A DNA stretch of 64,000 nucleotides from Methylobacterium oxalidis (GCF_007992195.1 NZ_BJZU01000021.1:52341-116340); one strand, 5' to 3'. Positions 1-15,000 are shown, counted from the first letter of the stretch. Translations and numbers: made by a program. Notes: generated by a model from the letters alone, not told the origin.

Positions 1-1
1 G

Positions 2-3000
2 CTCAACGTCACGGCGGGCGGGCAGGTCTTCATCAACGCGCCGAACGTCGTCACGGTCGGCAAGGTGGAATCGACCGGGGGCAAGGAGATCCGCCTCAAG
101 TCCAGCGCCGGCCTCGTCAACGGCGGGGCGGCGGACGCCGTCAACGTCAAGGGCGGCGACATTGTGCTGGAGGGCGGCGACGGCGCCGTCGGCACCGCCG
201 CGAAGGTGATCGGCATCGACCTGCAGGGCGAGGGCGCCCTCGCGGTCCGCACGGCCAGGGACATCTACGTCACCGAGCGCGCCGGCGACCTGAACCTGGA
301 ATCCGCCTTCTCGCAGAGCGGCAACGTCACCCTGGTGGCGATTTCGGGCAGCATCCTCGACGGGGTCGGCACCGACACCAACAAGATCGTGGCGGGCAAC
401 GTCTACCTGCGGGCCACCGGCTCGATCGGCACGAAGGCCGACGCGATCGAGGTGAAGCTGACGGGCGCGATCCGGGCGACCGCCACGGGCGACGTGGTGC
501 TCACCGAGACCGGCGCCAGCATGAAGGTGCTCGCCATCAACACGCTGGGCGACGCCGTGCTGCGCGCCAACGCCTCGATCCTCGACGCGGGCGACCTCAC
601 CGACCCGCGCGACATCGACTCGGGCCTCGACACCGCCGCCGGCTCGCGCGGCAACCCCGGCGCCAACGTCAGCGCCCGCTCGGTGACGCTCGTCGCCAAG
701 GACGGGATCGGCACCGCCGACGACGCGTTCGAGTTCAACAGCAACGTCGCCCGCACGACGAGCGGCACGGTGACGCTCAGCGCGGGCCTCAGCAACATCT
801 ACGCGGTCGAGACCGCGGACGCGCTCTACCTCGCGACCGTCGCCACGGCCGAGAACCGCACCGCCTTCATCACCGCGCAGGCGGGCGACATCCTCAACGG
901 TGCCACGGACTACAACGAGACCACCGGCGGCACCTCGAACCTCAGCTCCGGCAAGGCGTACCTGATCGCCTCGGGCAGCATCGGCAGCGACACCAAGCGC
1001 ATCGTCGCCAACATGCGCAGCCTCGACGGCGACCGCTACGGCGGCATCGAGGGCCGCGCCATCGCGGGCGACATCTGGCTCTGGAACATCGGCGGCCTGC
1101 GGGTCGGCGGCGTCACGACCGCGGCCACCGGCCTCCAGGCCGCGGGCCGGATCGGCCTGCGCACCTCCAGCCCGCTCACCATCGACAAGGACATCGTCGC
1201 GGCCGGCGACATCACGGAGCAGGCGGGCGAGACCAACACCACGGGCGACAACCTGACGGTGAAGTCGGGCGTCACGATCTTCTCGACCGGCGGTTCGGTG
1301 ACGCTCAATGCGGGCGACAACCTCACCGTCGAGGCGGGTGCCGTCGTCAAGGCCGCGGTCGCCATCGTCCTGCGGGCCGACTACAGCGCGGCCGGCACGC
1401 CCGACAACACGCCCGCGACGATCGACCTGAAGGGCACCTTCGTCGGCGCCTCGATCCGGATCGAGGGCGGCAGCAACGGCGATACGATCGCCCTCGACGG
1501 CACCTTCCGCACGGGCACGCGCACCATCACGAGCGACGGCACCGCCGCAGGCACCAGCGAGAGCGCGCTCGTGCGCGGCGGCTCGATCACGGTCGAGGCC
1601 AAGGAGAGCGCCAACACCCTCACGCTCGCGGGCACCTACAGCACCGGCGCGATGCGGATCGAGGCGGGCGCGGGCGCGGACACGGCCACGCTCGCGGGCG
1701 ACTACACGCTCGACAGCCTCACGGTCGAGGCGGGCGAGGGCAGCAACGCCCTCACCCTCAACGGCACCGTCACGGCGACGGGCGCGGTCGCGCTGCGCGC
1801 CGGTGCGGGCGCCGACACGTTCGACCTGCAGGGCAGCTACAATGCGGGCTCGATGGAGATCACGGCCGGCGCGGGCGCGGGCCGCAACGACCTGACCCTG
1901 ACGGGCACCTACCGGATCGGGAACGCCTTCGCGATCACGGGCGGCTCGGGCTTCGACGTCCTCACCGACACGCGCACCCTCGCGGGCGTCCCGTCTTGGG
2001 CCGACGTGAAGGCCGCCTCCCTCACGATCGATCTCGGCGACGGCGTGAACACGTCGAGCCTCGCGGGCAGCTACGACGTCTCGGGCGCGATGCTCCTGAA
2101 GACGGGCGCCGGCAACGACGCGATCACGCTCGCGGGCGGCATCAGGGCCGGGTCGTTCACCCTCGACGCGGGCGAGGGCGACAACACCATCATCCTGTCC
2201 GGCACCTACGACGTGACCGGCGCCCTGGCGCTGCGCGCGGGCGCGGGCCGGGACATCTTCGACCTGCAGGGCCGCTACAATGCGGGCTCGATGGAGATCT
2301 CGGCGGGCGCGGGCCGCAACGACCTGACGCTGACGGGCACCTACCGGATCGGGGACGCCTTCACGATCACCGGCACGACGGGCGACGACACGCTCGCCGA
2401 CGTGCGGGTGGTGGGCGCCGTGGCCTCGCGGGCCGACGTCGAGGCGAAGTCCCTGGCGATCGCCCTCGGCGACGGCGCCAACGGCGCGAGCCTCCTCGGC
2501 CGCTACCGCGTGACGAACGCCTACAGCCTCACCGCCGGCAGCGGCGCGGACGTCCTCACGGACGCGCGCATCGTCGGCGCGGCGGTGACGGAGGCGGCCG
2601 ACCTGCAGGCCGGCTCGATCGCGATCGACCTCGGCGACGGGGCGAACAGCCTCACGCTGGCCGGCAGCCACGTCGCGACCGGCGCCTTCAGCCTGACGAC
2701 CGGATCGGGCGACGACACGGTGGTCGACGCGGCCGAGAGCGGCGGCCTCACCCTCCGGGCCGCCACCCTCCGGGGCGGCACGCTGAGCGTGAACCTCGGC
2801 GGGGGCGAGAACGTCCTCACGCTCCTCGGCACCACGGTGGCCGCCACCGCGCTCACGCTGACGAGCGCCGGCGGGCGCGACCGCTTCGCCCTGCGCGGCC
2901 GCGTGCAGTCGTCGACGACAGAGATCCGCCTCGGCGCGGGCGACGACCGCCTCGACATGGCGCTCGTCTCGATCGCCGGGAACACTGCCGTCTACGGCGA

Positions 3001-6000
3001 GGACGGGGCCGACACGATCGTCGTCGACCGCCTGCCCTCGCTCACCAGCACGAGCGGGAGCCGCACCGACACCCTCGACATCGACGGCGGCCAGGACACG
3101 GACACGATCCGCGTCCAGGTCAGCGGCACCTCGCGCTACCGCATCAACGTCCACGACACGGGCGAGGCGGACCGCGGCGTCGACACGCTGACGATCCTCG
3201 GCACCGACGCCGCGGACCAGTTCCTGATGCGCCGGAACTTCGTGGCCCTCGTCCACCCGGACGCCGACGGCACCTACACCAACACCGACGTCGAGCGGAT
3301 CAACTACGACATGAGCGTCAACGGGCGCGTCATCGTCGAGGGCGGGCTCGGCGACGACCGCTTCAGCATGGACGACAACGCCGCGCTGATGACGATCGAC
3401 GGCGGCGCCGGCAACGACTTTTTCCAGGTCGGCCAGGTCTTCGGCTCGCCCCGCGACGTGGCCAACGGGCTCCTCGCCGAGGACGCGTTCGAGACGACGC
3501 TGCTCTCCTTCGGCGGCTACCTCTCGCGCGGCATCTCGATCCCGGCCGTGATCTACGGCGGCACGGGCGATGACACCTTCCAGATCTACTCGAACAAGGC
3601 GGACCTGCGCCTGGAGGGCGAGGACGGCGACGACACCTTCATCGTGCGCGCCTTCGCGACGTCCAAGGAGAACAAGATCAAGCTCAATGCCGGCTCCGGC
3701 AACGACAGGATCGAGTACAACATCAACGCGCCGCTCGACATCGACGGCGGCTCCGGGTTCAACAAGATCGTCGCCCTCGGCACCGAGTTCGCCGACACCT
3801 TCGTGGTGACGAACGACGGGATCTACGGCGCGGGCCTCGCCATCCGCTTCGCGAACGTGCAGGCGATCGAGGTGGACGGCCTGGAGGGCGACGACACCTT
3901 CTACGTGCTCTCGACCCCCGCGGGCGTGGTCACCACGCTGATCGGCGGCCTCGGCAGCGACACCTTCAACGTGGCCGGCGACGTCAGCGGCGAGGTGATC
4001 GCCCGCGACGCCAAGGGCAACTCGGCCGTGATCAACCACACGGTGAAGAGCGACGACGCGCGCTTCGACGGCCTGTTCGTCCAGGGCATCAACGCCTCGG
4101 TCTCGGCCGCGGACGGCGGCGGCGTCAGCGACGGCCCCGGCCTGAGCCTGCGCGAGGACAGCGCGGTCAATACGGCGAACGCGGCCGGCAGCAGCGTCGG
4201 CACCTACCGCATCGTGCCGCCTGCGCCGAAATCCACCGCGCTGCGCGCCGGCGACAAGGCCGTGATCACGGTCTCGGCCGCCCAGGCCTCCGCGCAGTCG
4301 CGCGCGCTTTCCGGCAATGCCGGCACGGTCGAGGTCTCGAAGGACGGCGCCACCTACGCGGACATCCTGACGCTGACCTTCACGGCGGTCGCCGACGGCA
4401 ACGGCGGCTTCGCGTGGAGCGCGGACCAGACGGTGTGGGTGCGGGCGAAGTCCGACACGGCGGTCGAGGGCGAGCAGCGGGTGGCGATCGGCCACTCGGT
4501 GATCAGCACCAACGCCGAGGTGAACGGCACCTACGTCCGCAACACGCTCGTCACGGTGATCGACAACGACAAGCCGGGCCTCATCATCACCGAGAGCGAC
4601 GGCGGCACCGCCGTCATCGAGGGCAGCAAGCCGCAGCAGAAGGACAGCTACACCGTCGCGCTGAACAACCAGCCCGAGGCCGGCGAGGAGGTGCGCGTCA
4701 CGCTCGACGTCGCGACCACGGAGCTCGCCTTCGCCGACGCCAGCGGCGTCGCGCTGCCGAAGGACGCGCAGGGCCGCGCCTACCTCACCTTCACGGCGGC
4801 GAACTGGAACCAGCCGCAGACCGTGCTCGTCTCCTCGCCCGCCGACACGAAGCCCGAGAACCGCTTCGTGGCCGACATCACCCACGTGGTGACGAGCCAT
4901 GTGGGCGGCGCCAACGGGCCGGAGGGCTTCTTCAAGGCCGCCCTCGTCGGCACGCCAATCGTGCGGGTGCAGGTGACGGACGGGAACACCGCGGGCGTCG
5001 TCGTGACGCCGGCGCCGGGCGGCGTCGCCGTGACGGCGAGCCAGGATTCCTACTACGACCTCGTCCTGACCACGGCGCCGACCGCGCCCGTGACGATCAC
5101 CCTCGCGGGCGACGGCCAGACCCTCACGTCGAGCGCCGATCCCCGCTTCCGCGCGGCGAGCGGGACGACCCCCGCGACCGTCACCTTCGACGCCACGAAC
5201 TACGACCAGCCGATCCGCATCGTCGTGAAGCGGAATCCGGCCGCCTCGCAGACGACCTCGGACGTCAAGACCTTCTCGCGCCAGCCGCACGACCTCAGCC
5301 GCATCGAGGGCCCGCTGGTGCTCGAAGGCGGCGTCGGCCCCGCGAGCCGGTCGCTCACCCCGGCGGTGGTCCTGCCGGGCGAGCTCAGCCCGGTCGTCAA
5401 GCGCGAGATCGTCGACGACGGCCTGCCCGACTTCGACAAGGTCACGCTCTACAACGACACCACGCTCGTCGGCGTCTCCGGCACCGTGAGCGCCGACCAC
5501 ATCGACGGGTTCGGGATGTCGCTGAACGACATCAACGTCGCGACGAGCGGCACCAACCCGGCCCGCGCCTTCGAGGGCGGCATCACCTATCGCGGCATGC
5601 GCTCGGTCGAGGTTCTCCTCGGCGAGGGCGCGGACACCGTCACGGTGACGGGCACGGCCACGGACACGATCACGGCGATCCACGGCGGCGGCGGGGCGGA
5701 TACCATCACGGTGACCGGCTCCCAGGGCACGCTGGCCCTGTTCGGCGACACCACCGCCGACCGCAGCCGCTACGATTCGAGCCCGGCGAACCCGACCGGC
5801 CGCGCCTTCGGCTTCCTCGACGAGGGCCAGACGGGGCGGGACGGCAGGCCCGTCAGCCTCAACGACCGCATCGACGCCTCGGGCGCGACCGGGCTCGTCA
5901 TCATCGACGGCGGCGCCGGCAACGACACGCTGATCGGGGGCAAGGGCCGCAACATCATCGCGGGCGGCACAGGCAACGACGCGATCACGGGCGGTCCCGC

Positions 6001-9000
6001 GGCCGACATCATCGTCGGCGACGGAAGCTTCAACCTCGACGACGTGACGCGCATCGTCACGATCGCCGACCCCAACATCGGCGAGGCCCGCGCGGCCGGC
6101 ACCGACACGATCGACGCCAAGGCCGGCGCGAACATCATCCTGGGCGACCACGGCCAGATCTATCAGGACGGCTCGGCCACCGCACAGATCCGGCTGGAGG
6201 GCAACCACATCGTCAGCCGCGTCGTCTCGACCCACACGGGCGTCGGCGGCGACGACGTGATCTCGGCCACCGACGGCGACAACATCATCGTCGGCGGCTT
6301 CGGGGGCGACCGTATCACGGCGGGCGCGGGCAACCACGTCATCCTCGGCGACAACGGCGAGGCGCTGTTCACGGGCGGCGTCCTGACGAGCCTGAAGAGC
6401 ATCGCCGGCGCCACCGGCGGCGACGATTCCATCACGGCCGCGGACGGCAGCACCACCGTCATCGGCGGCGCCGGCAAGGACGTCATCGGCGTCGGCGCGG
6501 GCACGCAGGTGATCCTCGGGGATACCGGCGAGGCGACCTTCGTCACGGGCACGCGCGTCATCGGCGGCGTCACCGTCGCGGTGCCGGTCCTCACCGCCAT
6601 CAAGACGGCGGACGGCGAGGCGGCGATCGGCGGCGACGATTCCATCACGGCCGCGGACGGCAACGTCACGGTGATAGGGGGCGCGGGCGCCGACACGATC
6701 AAGCTCGGGAAGGGCACCCAGGTGGTGCTCGGCGACTCGGGCTCGGCCACCTTCGCGAACGGCGCGATCGCCACCGTCACCTCGGTGGCGACAGATACCG
6801 GCGGCGACGACGTCATCGAGGCCAAGGACGGCGACACCACCATCATCGGCGGCTTCGGGGCCGACCAAGTCACGGTGGGCGCGGGCAACCACGTCATCCT
6901 CGGCGACAACGGCAAGGCCGTCTTCGCGGCGGGCCGTCTCGCCACCATCGAGAGCATCGATCCCGCCATCGGCGGCAACGACACGATCACGGCCGCGGAC
7001 GGCAACGTGACCGCCATCGGCGGCGCGGGCGCCGACACGATCACGCTCGGCAAGGGCACCCAGGTGGTGCTCGGCGACAGCGGCAGCGCCGCGTTCACGA
7101 ACGGCCTGATCGACAGCATCGTCTCGGTGGCGACCGGCATCGGCGGCAACGACGTCATCGAGGCCAAGGACGGCGACACCACCATCATCGGCGGCGCGGG
7201 TGCCGACCAGGTGACGGTGGGCGCGGGCAAACACGTCATCCTCGGCGACAGCGGGCAGGCGCTCTTCGCTTCGGGCGTGCTCACGAGCATCGAGACCATC
7301 GACCCCGGCATCGGCGGGTCCGACGCGATCACCGCCGCGGACGGCAACGTCACCGCCATCGGCGGCGCGGGCGGCGACACGATCACGCTCGGCAAGGGCA
7401 CCCAGGTGGTGCTCGGCGACAGCGGCAAGGCCGAGTTCACGGCCGGCGTGATCGCGAGCATCACCTCGGTCGCCACCGACATCGGCGGCAACGACACGAT
7501 CACGGCCAAGGACGGCGACGTCACCATCCTGGGCGGCGCCGGCTCCGACAGCATCGTCGTGGGCGCGGGCAACCACGTCATCCTCGGTGATTCCGGCAAA
7601 GCGACCTTCCGCGGCGGGCGCACCCAGCGGATCGAGTCGATCACCCCGGAGATCGGCGGCGACGACGTCATCGAGGGCAAGGACGGCGACGACACCATCA
7701 TCGGCGGCGCGGGCGCCGACCAGATCACCACGGGCGCCGGCAACCACGTCATCCTCGGCGACAGCGGCGAGGCCGACTTCACCGTCACCGTGGCGGGCGC
7801 CACCACGACGAGCCTGCTCGCGCGCATCGCCACCACCGCGCCGAGCATCGGCGGGGCGGACCGGATCAGCTTCGGCTCGGGCACCAACGTGGTGCTCGGC
7901 GGCGCGGCCGGCGACACCATCACCGGCGCGGACCAGGGCGCCGTGGTGCTCGGCGACAACGGCGCCGTCACGTTCGACGCGGGCGGCAAGATCCGTCGCG
8001 CCGTCTCCACCGACACCGCGATCGGCGGCGACGACACCATCACCATCGGCAACGGCGACAACGTCGTGCTCGGCGGCACCGGCTTCGACGCCATCACCAT
8101 CGGCGACGGCAGCAACGTCGTGATGGGCGATTCCGGCCAGGCCGACTTCGAGGCCGGCATCGTCGTCGAGATCGCGAGCATCAGCCCGGAGATCGGCGAC
8201 AGGGACACGATCGCGCTCGGTCGCGGCCGCAACGTCGTCGTCGGCGGCGCGGGCGGCGATCTGATCACCGCGGGCGACGGTGCGGACGTGGTGATCGGCG
8301 ATGCCGGCCACGCCAAGCTGACCGCGGCGGGCCTGCCGATCCTCGTCGAGACCACCTACGACAACGTCGGGGGCGACGACACCATCACCCTCGGCAACGG
8401 CGACAGCGTCGTGCTCGGCGGCTCCGGCCTCGACACGATCAAGGCCGGCAACGGCCGCGGCGTGGTGCTCGGCGACAACGGCCGGGCCGATTTCGACGCC
8501 GCGGGCCGCGTGTCTCAGGCGGTGACCACCGCCCCGACCTCGGGCGGTCGCGACCTGATCACCCTCGGCGACGGCGGCAGCACCGTGATCGGCGGCGTCG
8601 GCGCGGACGAGATCCGCACCGGCTCCGGTGCGGACGTCGTCGTCGGCGACAACGGCAACGCCGTCTTCCTCAACGGCCTGCTGACCTTCATCGAGACGCT
8701 CGATTCGAGCCTCGGCTCCGCCGACGTGATCGACGCGGGCGAGGGCGCCAACGTGGTGCTCGGCGGCGTCGGCGGCGACGACGTCACGACGGGCTCCGGC
8801 GCGGACGTGATCGTGGGCGACGACGGCCAGGCGAGCTTCACGCTCGGCGTCCTCACCCGCATCACCACCAAGAACGAGGGCGTGGCGGGCGACGACGTGA
8901 TCCGCGCCGGCGCCGGCGCCAACGTGGTGCTCGGCGGCTCGGGCAGCGACCGCATCACCACCGGCGCGGGCGCCGACGTGGTGTTCGGCGACAACGGCGC

Positions 9001-12000
9001 GATGGACTTCGTCGGCGGCATCCGGGCTGAGGCCCTGAGCGAGCGCGCCGGCGGCGGCGGTCGCGACACGATCGAGACCGGCGCGGGCGCGGACCTCGTT
9101 GTCGGCGGCCTCGGCGCCGACACGATCGACGCCGGCAAGACCGACACGGACGACGACGTGGTGTTCGGCGACGACGCCCACATCGTCTTCGACGCGCTCG
9201 GCCGCGTCACCCTGGCCGGGACGGTCGACCCGACCCTCGGCGGCGACGACCAGATCGAGGTCGGCGGCGGCGCCAACATCGTTCTCGGCGGCGCGGGCTC
9301 CGACCGCATCGTCTCGGGCGCGGGCGCCGACGTGGTGTTCGGCGACAACGGCAGCGTGACCTTCGCGGGCGGAATCCGCCTGGAGGCGATCAGCGACCGC
9401 AACGGCGGCGCGGGCGACACGATCGAGACCGGTGCGGGCGCCGACCTCGTGATCGGCGGCCTCGGCGCCGACACGATCGATGCGGGCAAGGCGGACGCGC
9501 ACGCCGACATCGTGTTCGGCGACGACGGCCACGTCACCTTCGACGCGCTGGGCCGCGTGAAGCGGGCCGAGAGCCTCGATCCGGGCTTCGGCGGCGACGA
9601 CGTCATCGAGGTCGGCGGCGGCGACAACGTCGTCATCGCGGGCACCGGCGCGGACAGCGTCACGGCCCTCGGCGGCAGCGACGTCGTGATCGGTGATGCC
9701 GGCTACGCGGTCTTCTCCGCGGGCGTGCGCGTCGAGTTCGCCTCGACCGACACGGCCGACGGCGGCAACGACACGGTCGACGCGGGCGACGGTGACAACC
9801 TCGTCATCGGCGGCTCGGGCAGCGACACCCTCACCACCGGCGCGGGCGCCGACGTGGTGCTCGGCGACAACGGCATCGCTCTGTTCGAGCTCGGCGTGCG
9901 GGCCCGGGTCACCAGCGACCGCAACGGCGGCGCGCGGGACCGCATCGCCTCGGGCGCGGGTGCCGACGTGGTGCTCGGCGGCCTCGGCTCCGACACGATC
10001 GACGCGGGCAAGGCGGACACGGACGCGGACGTGGTGTTCGGCGACGACGGCCAGGTCACGTTCGACGCCCAAGGGCGTGTCAAGCGGGCCGAGGGCCTCG
10101 ACCCGGGCTTCGGCGGAGACGACGTGATCGAGGTCGGCGGCGGCGACAACCTCGTCATCGCGGGCACCGGTGCCGACAGCGTCACGGCTCTCGGCGGCAG
10201 CGACGTGATCCTGGGCGATGACGGCTACGCCGTGTTCGAGGCCGGGGTGCGCGTGAGCTTCGCCTCGACCGATCCGACCGACGGCGGCAACGACACGGTC
10301 GACGCGGGCGACGGCGACAACATCGTCATCGGCGGCTTCGGCGCGGACACGCTGACCTTGGGCTCCGGCGCGGACATCGTGCTCGGCGACAACGGCTTCA
10401 TCGCCTTCGAGGCCGGCCTCGTCCATGAGGTCTACACGACCGACGTGCGCATCGGCTCGGGCGACGTGATCAAGGCCGGGGACGGGGCCAACATCGTGCT
10501 CGGCGGCGCAGGCCGCGACGCGATCACGACCGGCTCCGGCGCGGACGTGATCCTCGGCGACCACGGCGAGGCGAGCTTCACGGGCGGGCGCCTCACGCGC
10601 ATCGCCTCCCTCGACCCGACCCGCGGCGACGACGACACGATCCTGGCGGGCGACGGCGACAACACCATCCTGGGCGGCACCGGCCGGGACGAGATCCGCG
10701 CGGGCTCGGGCGCCGACGTGGCGCTCGGCGACAGCGGCCTCGCCACCTTTCGCACGGACGGCAAGCGCATCCTCGTCCGCTCGACGGACGTGGAGACGGG
10801 CGACGCCGACACGATCGACCTCGGCGACGGCGACAACGTCGCGATCGCCGGCGCGGACGACGACCAGGTCACCACCGGCTCCGGCGCGGACGTGATCCTC
10901 GGCGATCACGGTCGGGTCTCCTACGACGCCGCAACCCTCATCGCGCAGGTTCTCTCGACGGACACGTCGGTGGGCGGCAACGACACGATCCGGGCCGGCG
11001 ACGGCACCGACGTGGTGGTCGCCGGCTTCGGCGCCGACAGCGTCACCGCGGGCGACGGCGCCAAGCTCGTGCTGGGCGACAGCGGCCAGATCGACTTCGC
11101 GGCCGGCGTGATCGCGCTCGCCCAGACCCTCGACCCGCGCGTCGGCGACGCCGACGTGATCAAGCTCGGCAGCGGCCGCAGGCTGGTGCTGGGCGGGGCC
11201 GGCTCCGACACGGTCGAGGGCGGCCGCGGCGACAGCGTCGTGCTCGGCGATGCCGGCCTCGTGCGCTTCGCGAACGGCAACCCGGTCCATGCCGAGACCA
11301 GCGACGTCGAGGTGGCGGGCAACGACACGGTCACGCTCGGCGACGGCAACGGCGTCGTCCTGGGCGGCTCGGGCGCCGACACGATCACGCTCGGCCACGG
11401 CCGCTCGGTGGTGCTGGGCGACAACGGAACGGTCGACCTCGACGGGCAGGTGCGCCCCACCGAGATCACCGCGACGGCCCCGGATGTCGGCGGCCGCGAC
11501 GTGATCGTGGTGGGCGACGGCGGCAGCGTGGTGCTGGGCGGATTCGGCGCGGACGCGATCACGACGGGCGCGGGCTCGGACATCGTTCTCGGCGACAACG
11601 GCGCGGTGACGCTCTCGGCGCTGGTTCCGGTCTACGTGCGCACGACCTCGCCGGCGATCGGCGGCGCGGACGAGATCCGGGCGGGCGCGGGCGACAACGT
11701 GGTGCTCGGCGGCGCGGACGCCGACCGGATCGTCACGGGCTCGGGCCGCGACGCGGTGCTCGGCGACAGCGGCGAGCTGCGCTTCGACGCGCAGGGGCGC
11801 TACAGCCGGGTCAACACGACCGACTCGGCCGTCGGCGGCGACGACGTGATCGAGGCCGGCGACGGGGACAACCTCGTCTTCGGCGGAGCCGGCTCCGACA
11901 CGATCACCACCGGCTCGGGCGCGGACCGCATCCTCGGCGACAGCGGCGAGGCCACCTTCGCGGACGGGCGTCTCGTCGTCCTGCGCAGCCTCGACGCGGC

Positions 12001-15000
12001 CATCGGCGGCAAGGACACGATCCGAGCGGGCGACGGGGACAACGTCGTTCTCGGCGGCGCGGACGCCGACACGGTCACGCTCGGCGCCGGTCGCGACGTG
12101 GTCCTCGGCGACAGCGGCCTCGTCCGCTACGACGCGCAAGGCCGCCTCGCACAGGTGCTCTCCACCGACACCGCGATCGGCGGCGACGACGTGATCGACG
12201 CCGGCCAGGGCGACAACCTCGTCCTCGGCGGCGCGGGGTCGGACACCGTCTCGACGGGCGCCGGCACCGACCTCGTCCTCGGCGACAGCGGCGAGATCCT
12301 GTTCGTCGGCGGCGTGATCGCCTCGGCGGTCACCCTCGACGCGACCTCCGGCGCGGGCGACGTCATCTCCGCGGGCGACGGCGACAACCTCGTCATGGGC
12401 GGCCTCGGCGGCGACCGGATCACGACCGGCGCCGGCGCCGACGCGATCCTCGGCGACCACGGCCGCGCGCTCTTCACGGGCGGCGTGCTCGTCGTCCTCG
12501 AGACGATCGACGCGGGCGCGGGCGGCGACGACGTCATCATGGCCGGCGACGGCGACAACCTCGCCTTCGGCGGCGTCGGCGCGGACCGCATCGTCGCGGG
12601 CGCGGGCGCCGACATGATCCTCGGCGACAACGGCCGCGCGGACCTCGACCCGGCGGGCAACCGCTCCGTCCTGCGCCGCGCGCGCACCACCGACCTGCTC
12701 CTCGGCGGCGCCGACACGATCGACGCGGGCGGCGGCAACGACTACGCGGCCGGCGGCACCGGCGCCGACGTCGTCCTCGGCGGCGGCGGCCACGACGTCC
12801 TGTTCGGCGACCACATGCTGTACGACCGCGCCCTGCCGGTGAACCAGCGCGCCGTCTCGATCTTCACCGCGGCCGCGGACGGCGGCGGGGACGACCGGAT
12901 CGAGGGCGGCGACGGCGACGACTTCCTGTACGGCCAGCAGGGCAGCGACACCCTGCTCGGCGAGGGCGGCGACGACGACCTGACGGGCGGCCACAACGTG
13001 GTCGGCGGGGCGGACGGGGACGACACCATCCTCGGCGGCACTGGTGCGGACGTCGTCCTCGGCGACAACGGCGTCATCACCCGCACCGTGCTGGTCGACG
13101 ACGTGAAGGCGGTCACCTGGCAGCGCAACCCCGGCACCTTCGCCGACACGGTGCTGCGCGACGTGCTGCGCTTCGACCTGATCGACTTCGTGGCCGGCAA
13201 CGACACGATCGACGGCGGAGCGGGCGACGACCGCCTGTTCGGCCAGACCGGCGACGACCGCATCCTCGGCGGCGACGGCTCCGACGAGATCGTGGGCGGC
13301 CTCGGCCGCGACACGATCGACGGCGGCGCCGGTCTCGACATCCTCCTCGGCGACGAGGGCCGGATCGTGCGCGCCTACGCCAAGGACGGGTCGGCGATCC
13401 TCAACACCGACGGCACCTGGCACCGCGACGTGGTGCTGGAGGAGATCGGCACGGTGACGGCCAACATCGCCACCGACGCGCGCCACCGCACCGAGGTGGC
13501 CGGCCTCTCCGACATCCTCACGGCCGCCGACCTTCTTCTCGCGGTCGCGGGCCAGGACGCCTCCGGCGCCCGGGTGCTGCACGGGGACAACGGGGCCTGG
13601 AACACGGGCGTGCTCGCGGTCTCCCTGGCGGCCGCGGACGACGACGTGATCGACGGCGGCGACGGGAACGACCTGCTGTTCGGACAGCGCGGCGACGACA
13701 CTCTGCGGGGCGGTGCGGGCGACGACGTGATCTACGGAGACCGCGCCTCGAACCTCGCGGAGACCGTCTCCGACCAGCCGGCGATCGTGAACGCCGTGCG
13801 GCTGATCGGCGCCGCCGCGGGCACAGACCTCGTGCTGCCCCTCGGCGGCGAGGTCGTCGTACCGGCCGCCAACCTCGTGCCCTCGGTCCTCGCGGCGGGC
13901 TCGCCCCGCATCGAGGTCTACCCGGCGCTCGCCGGCGCCGCGGCCGACATCGCCGGCTCGGGCCCGATCCGGCGCACGGACGGCCACGGCTTCACGGTCT
14001 ACGCCTCGATCGTGCCGAGCCTCCTCAACACGCGCGGCGTGCTGGCGGGCAGCGACACGATCGACGGCGGCGCCGGCAACGACACGATCTACGGCGACAG
14101 CGGCGAGACCTACGCCCTCGACGTGACCGCCTACGCTACCCTCAACGGCCGCATCGACGCGGTCTCGGGCGCGATGCAGGACCTCCTCAACGTGTTCGAG
14201 GGCCTGAGCCGCGGCGCCGACCTGATGAACGCCGGCCTCGGACGGCGCTCGCCGGCCGAGATCGCCTTCGGCAACGACACCATCACGGGCGGCGGCGGCG
14301 ACGACCTCATCGTCGGCGATGCCGGGCGCGTGATCGTCCGGGGTGCCGGGCCCCTGCGGGACCTCTCGGCGGCGTCGGCGACGGCCCTCAACGGCTTCCT
14401 CGACGACATGCAGACCGTGCTCGGCGACCTCGCCATGACCGGCCGGCTCGCGCAGGCGCAGGTCGCGGCGACTCTCGAGGCGATGACCGGCCAGCCGGCC
14501 TGGAGCCTCGCGGGCAACCTGCCGGAGCGCTTCCGGGTGAGCCACCACGTCTCGGTCGGCAACGACGTCATCGACGGCGGCGAGGGCGGCGACGTGATCC
14601 TCGGCGACAGCCTCGTCCTGGTGCAGTCGGGCGCGGGCCGCACGCTCGCGAGCTTCGACCCCGCGACGGCCGGCACCGCCTACGCCGTCGAGGCCGAGCT
14701 CAGCCGCCAGTGGATGGAGCAGAACGCGCGGCGGGCCGACCACGCGGCGCGCGACCACGGCACGGACCCGCTCACCGCGGCCCTTGCTGCGATCGTGGCC
14801 TCGCAGGCGCCGTCCTACAGCCTCGACCGGGGCAACGACCGGATCACCGGCGGCGGCGGAAACGACACGCTCGTCGGCGACACCGCCGTCATCCAGGTGC
14901 CGCCCACCGGCGCCGCGACGCCGGCCTCGCTCGCCACGGACCGCGCCCAGGCCATCGCCCGGACGCTCGGCGGAGCCGCGGGCTGGGATTACGGCGCCTA

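Noticed and set aside
4414..7590. Very long plus-strand open frame (~1,058 codons) within the giant gene
   Set aside because: It is the +1 shadow of the Asp/Gly-rich repeats: translation is almost only Arg, His, Gly and Gln, with no domain or ribosome site. The same applies to 1996-3573 and 14710-16425.
6163..8355. 730-codon minus-strand open frame opposite the repeats
   Set aside because: Pro/Ser/Ala-only translation that mirrors the repeat code. Similar antisense frames at 8515-9663, 10921-11598 and 12127-13341 are also artefacts of 70% GC repeats.
6131..12715. CRISPR-like or non-coding tandem array
   Set aside because: The repeats are 171 bp, in frame and diverged as protein repeats, with no spacers.
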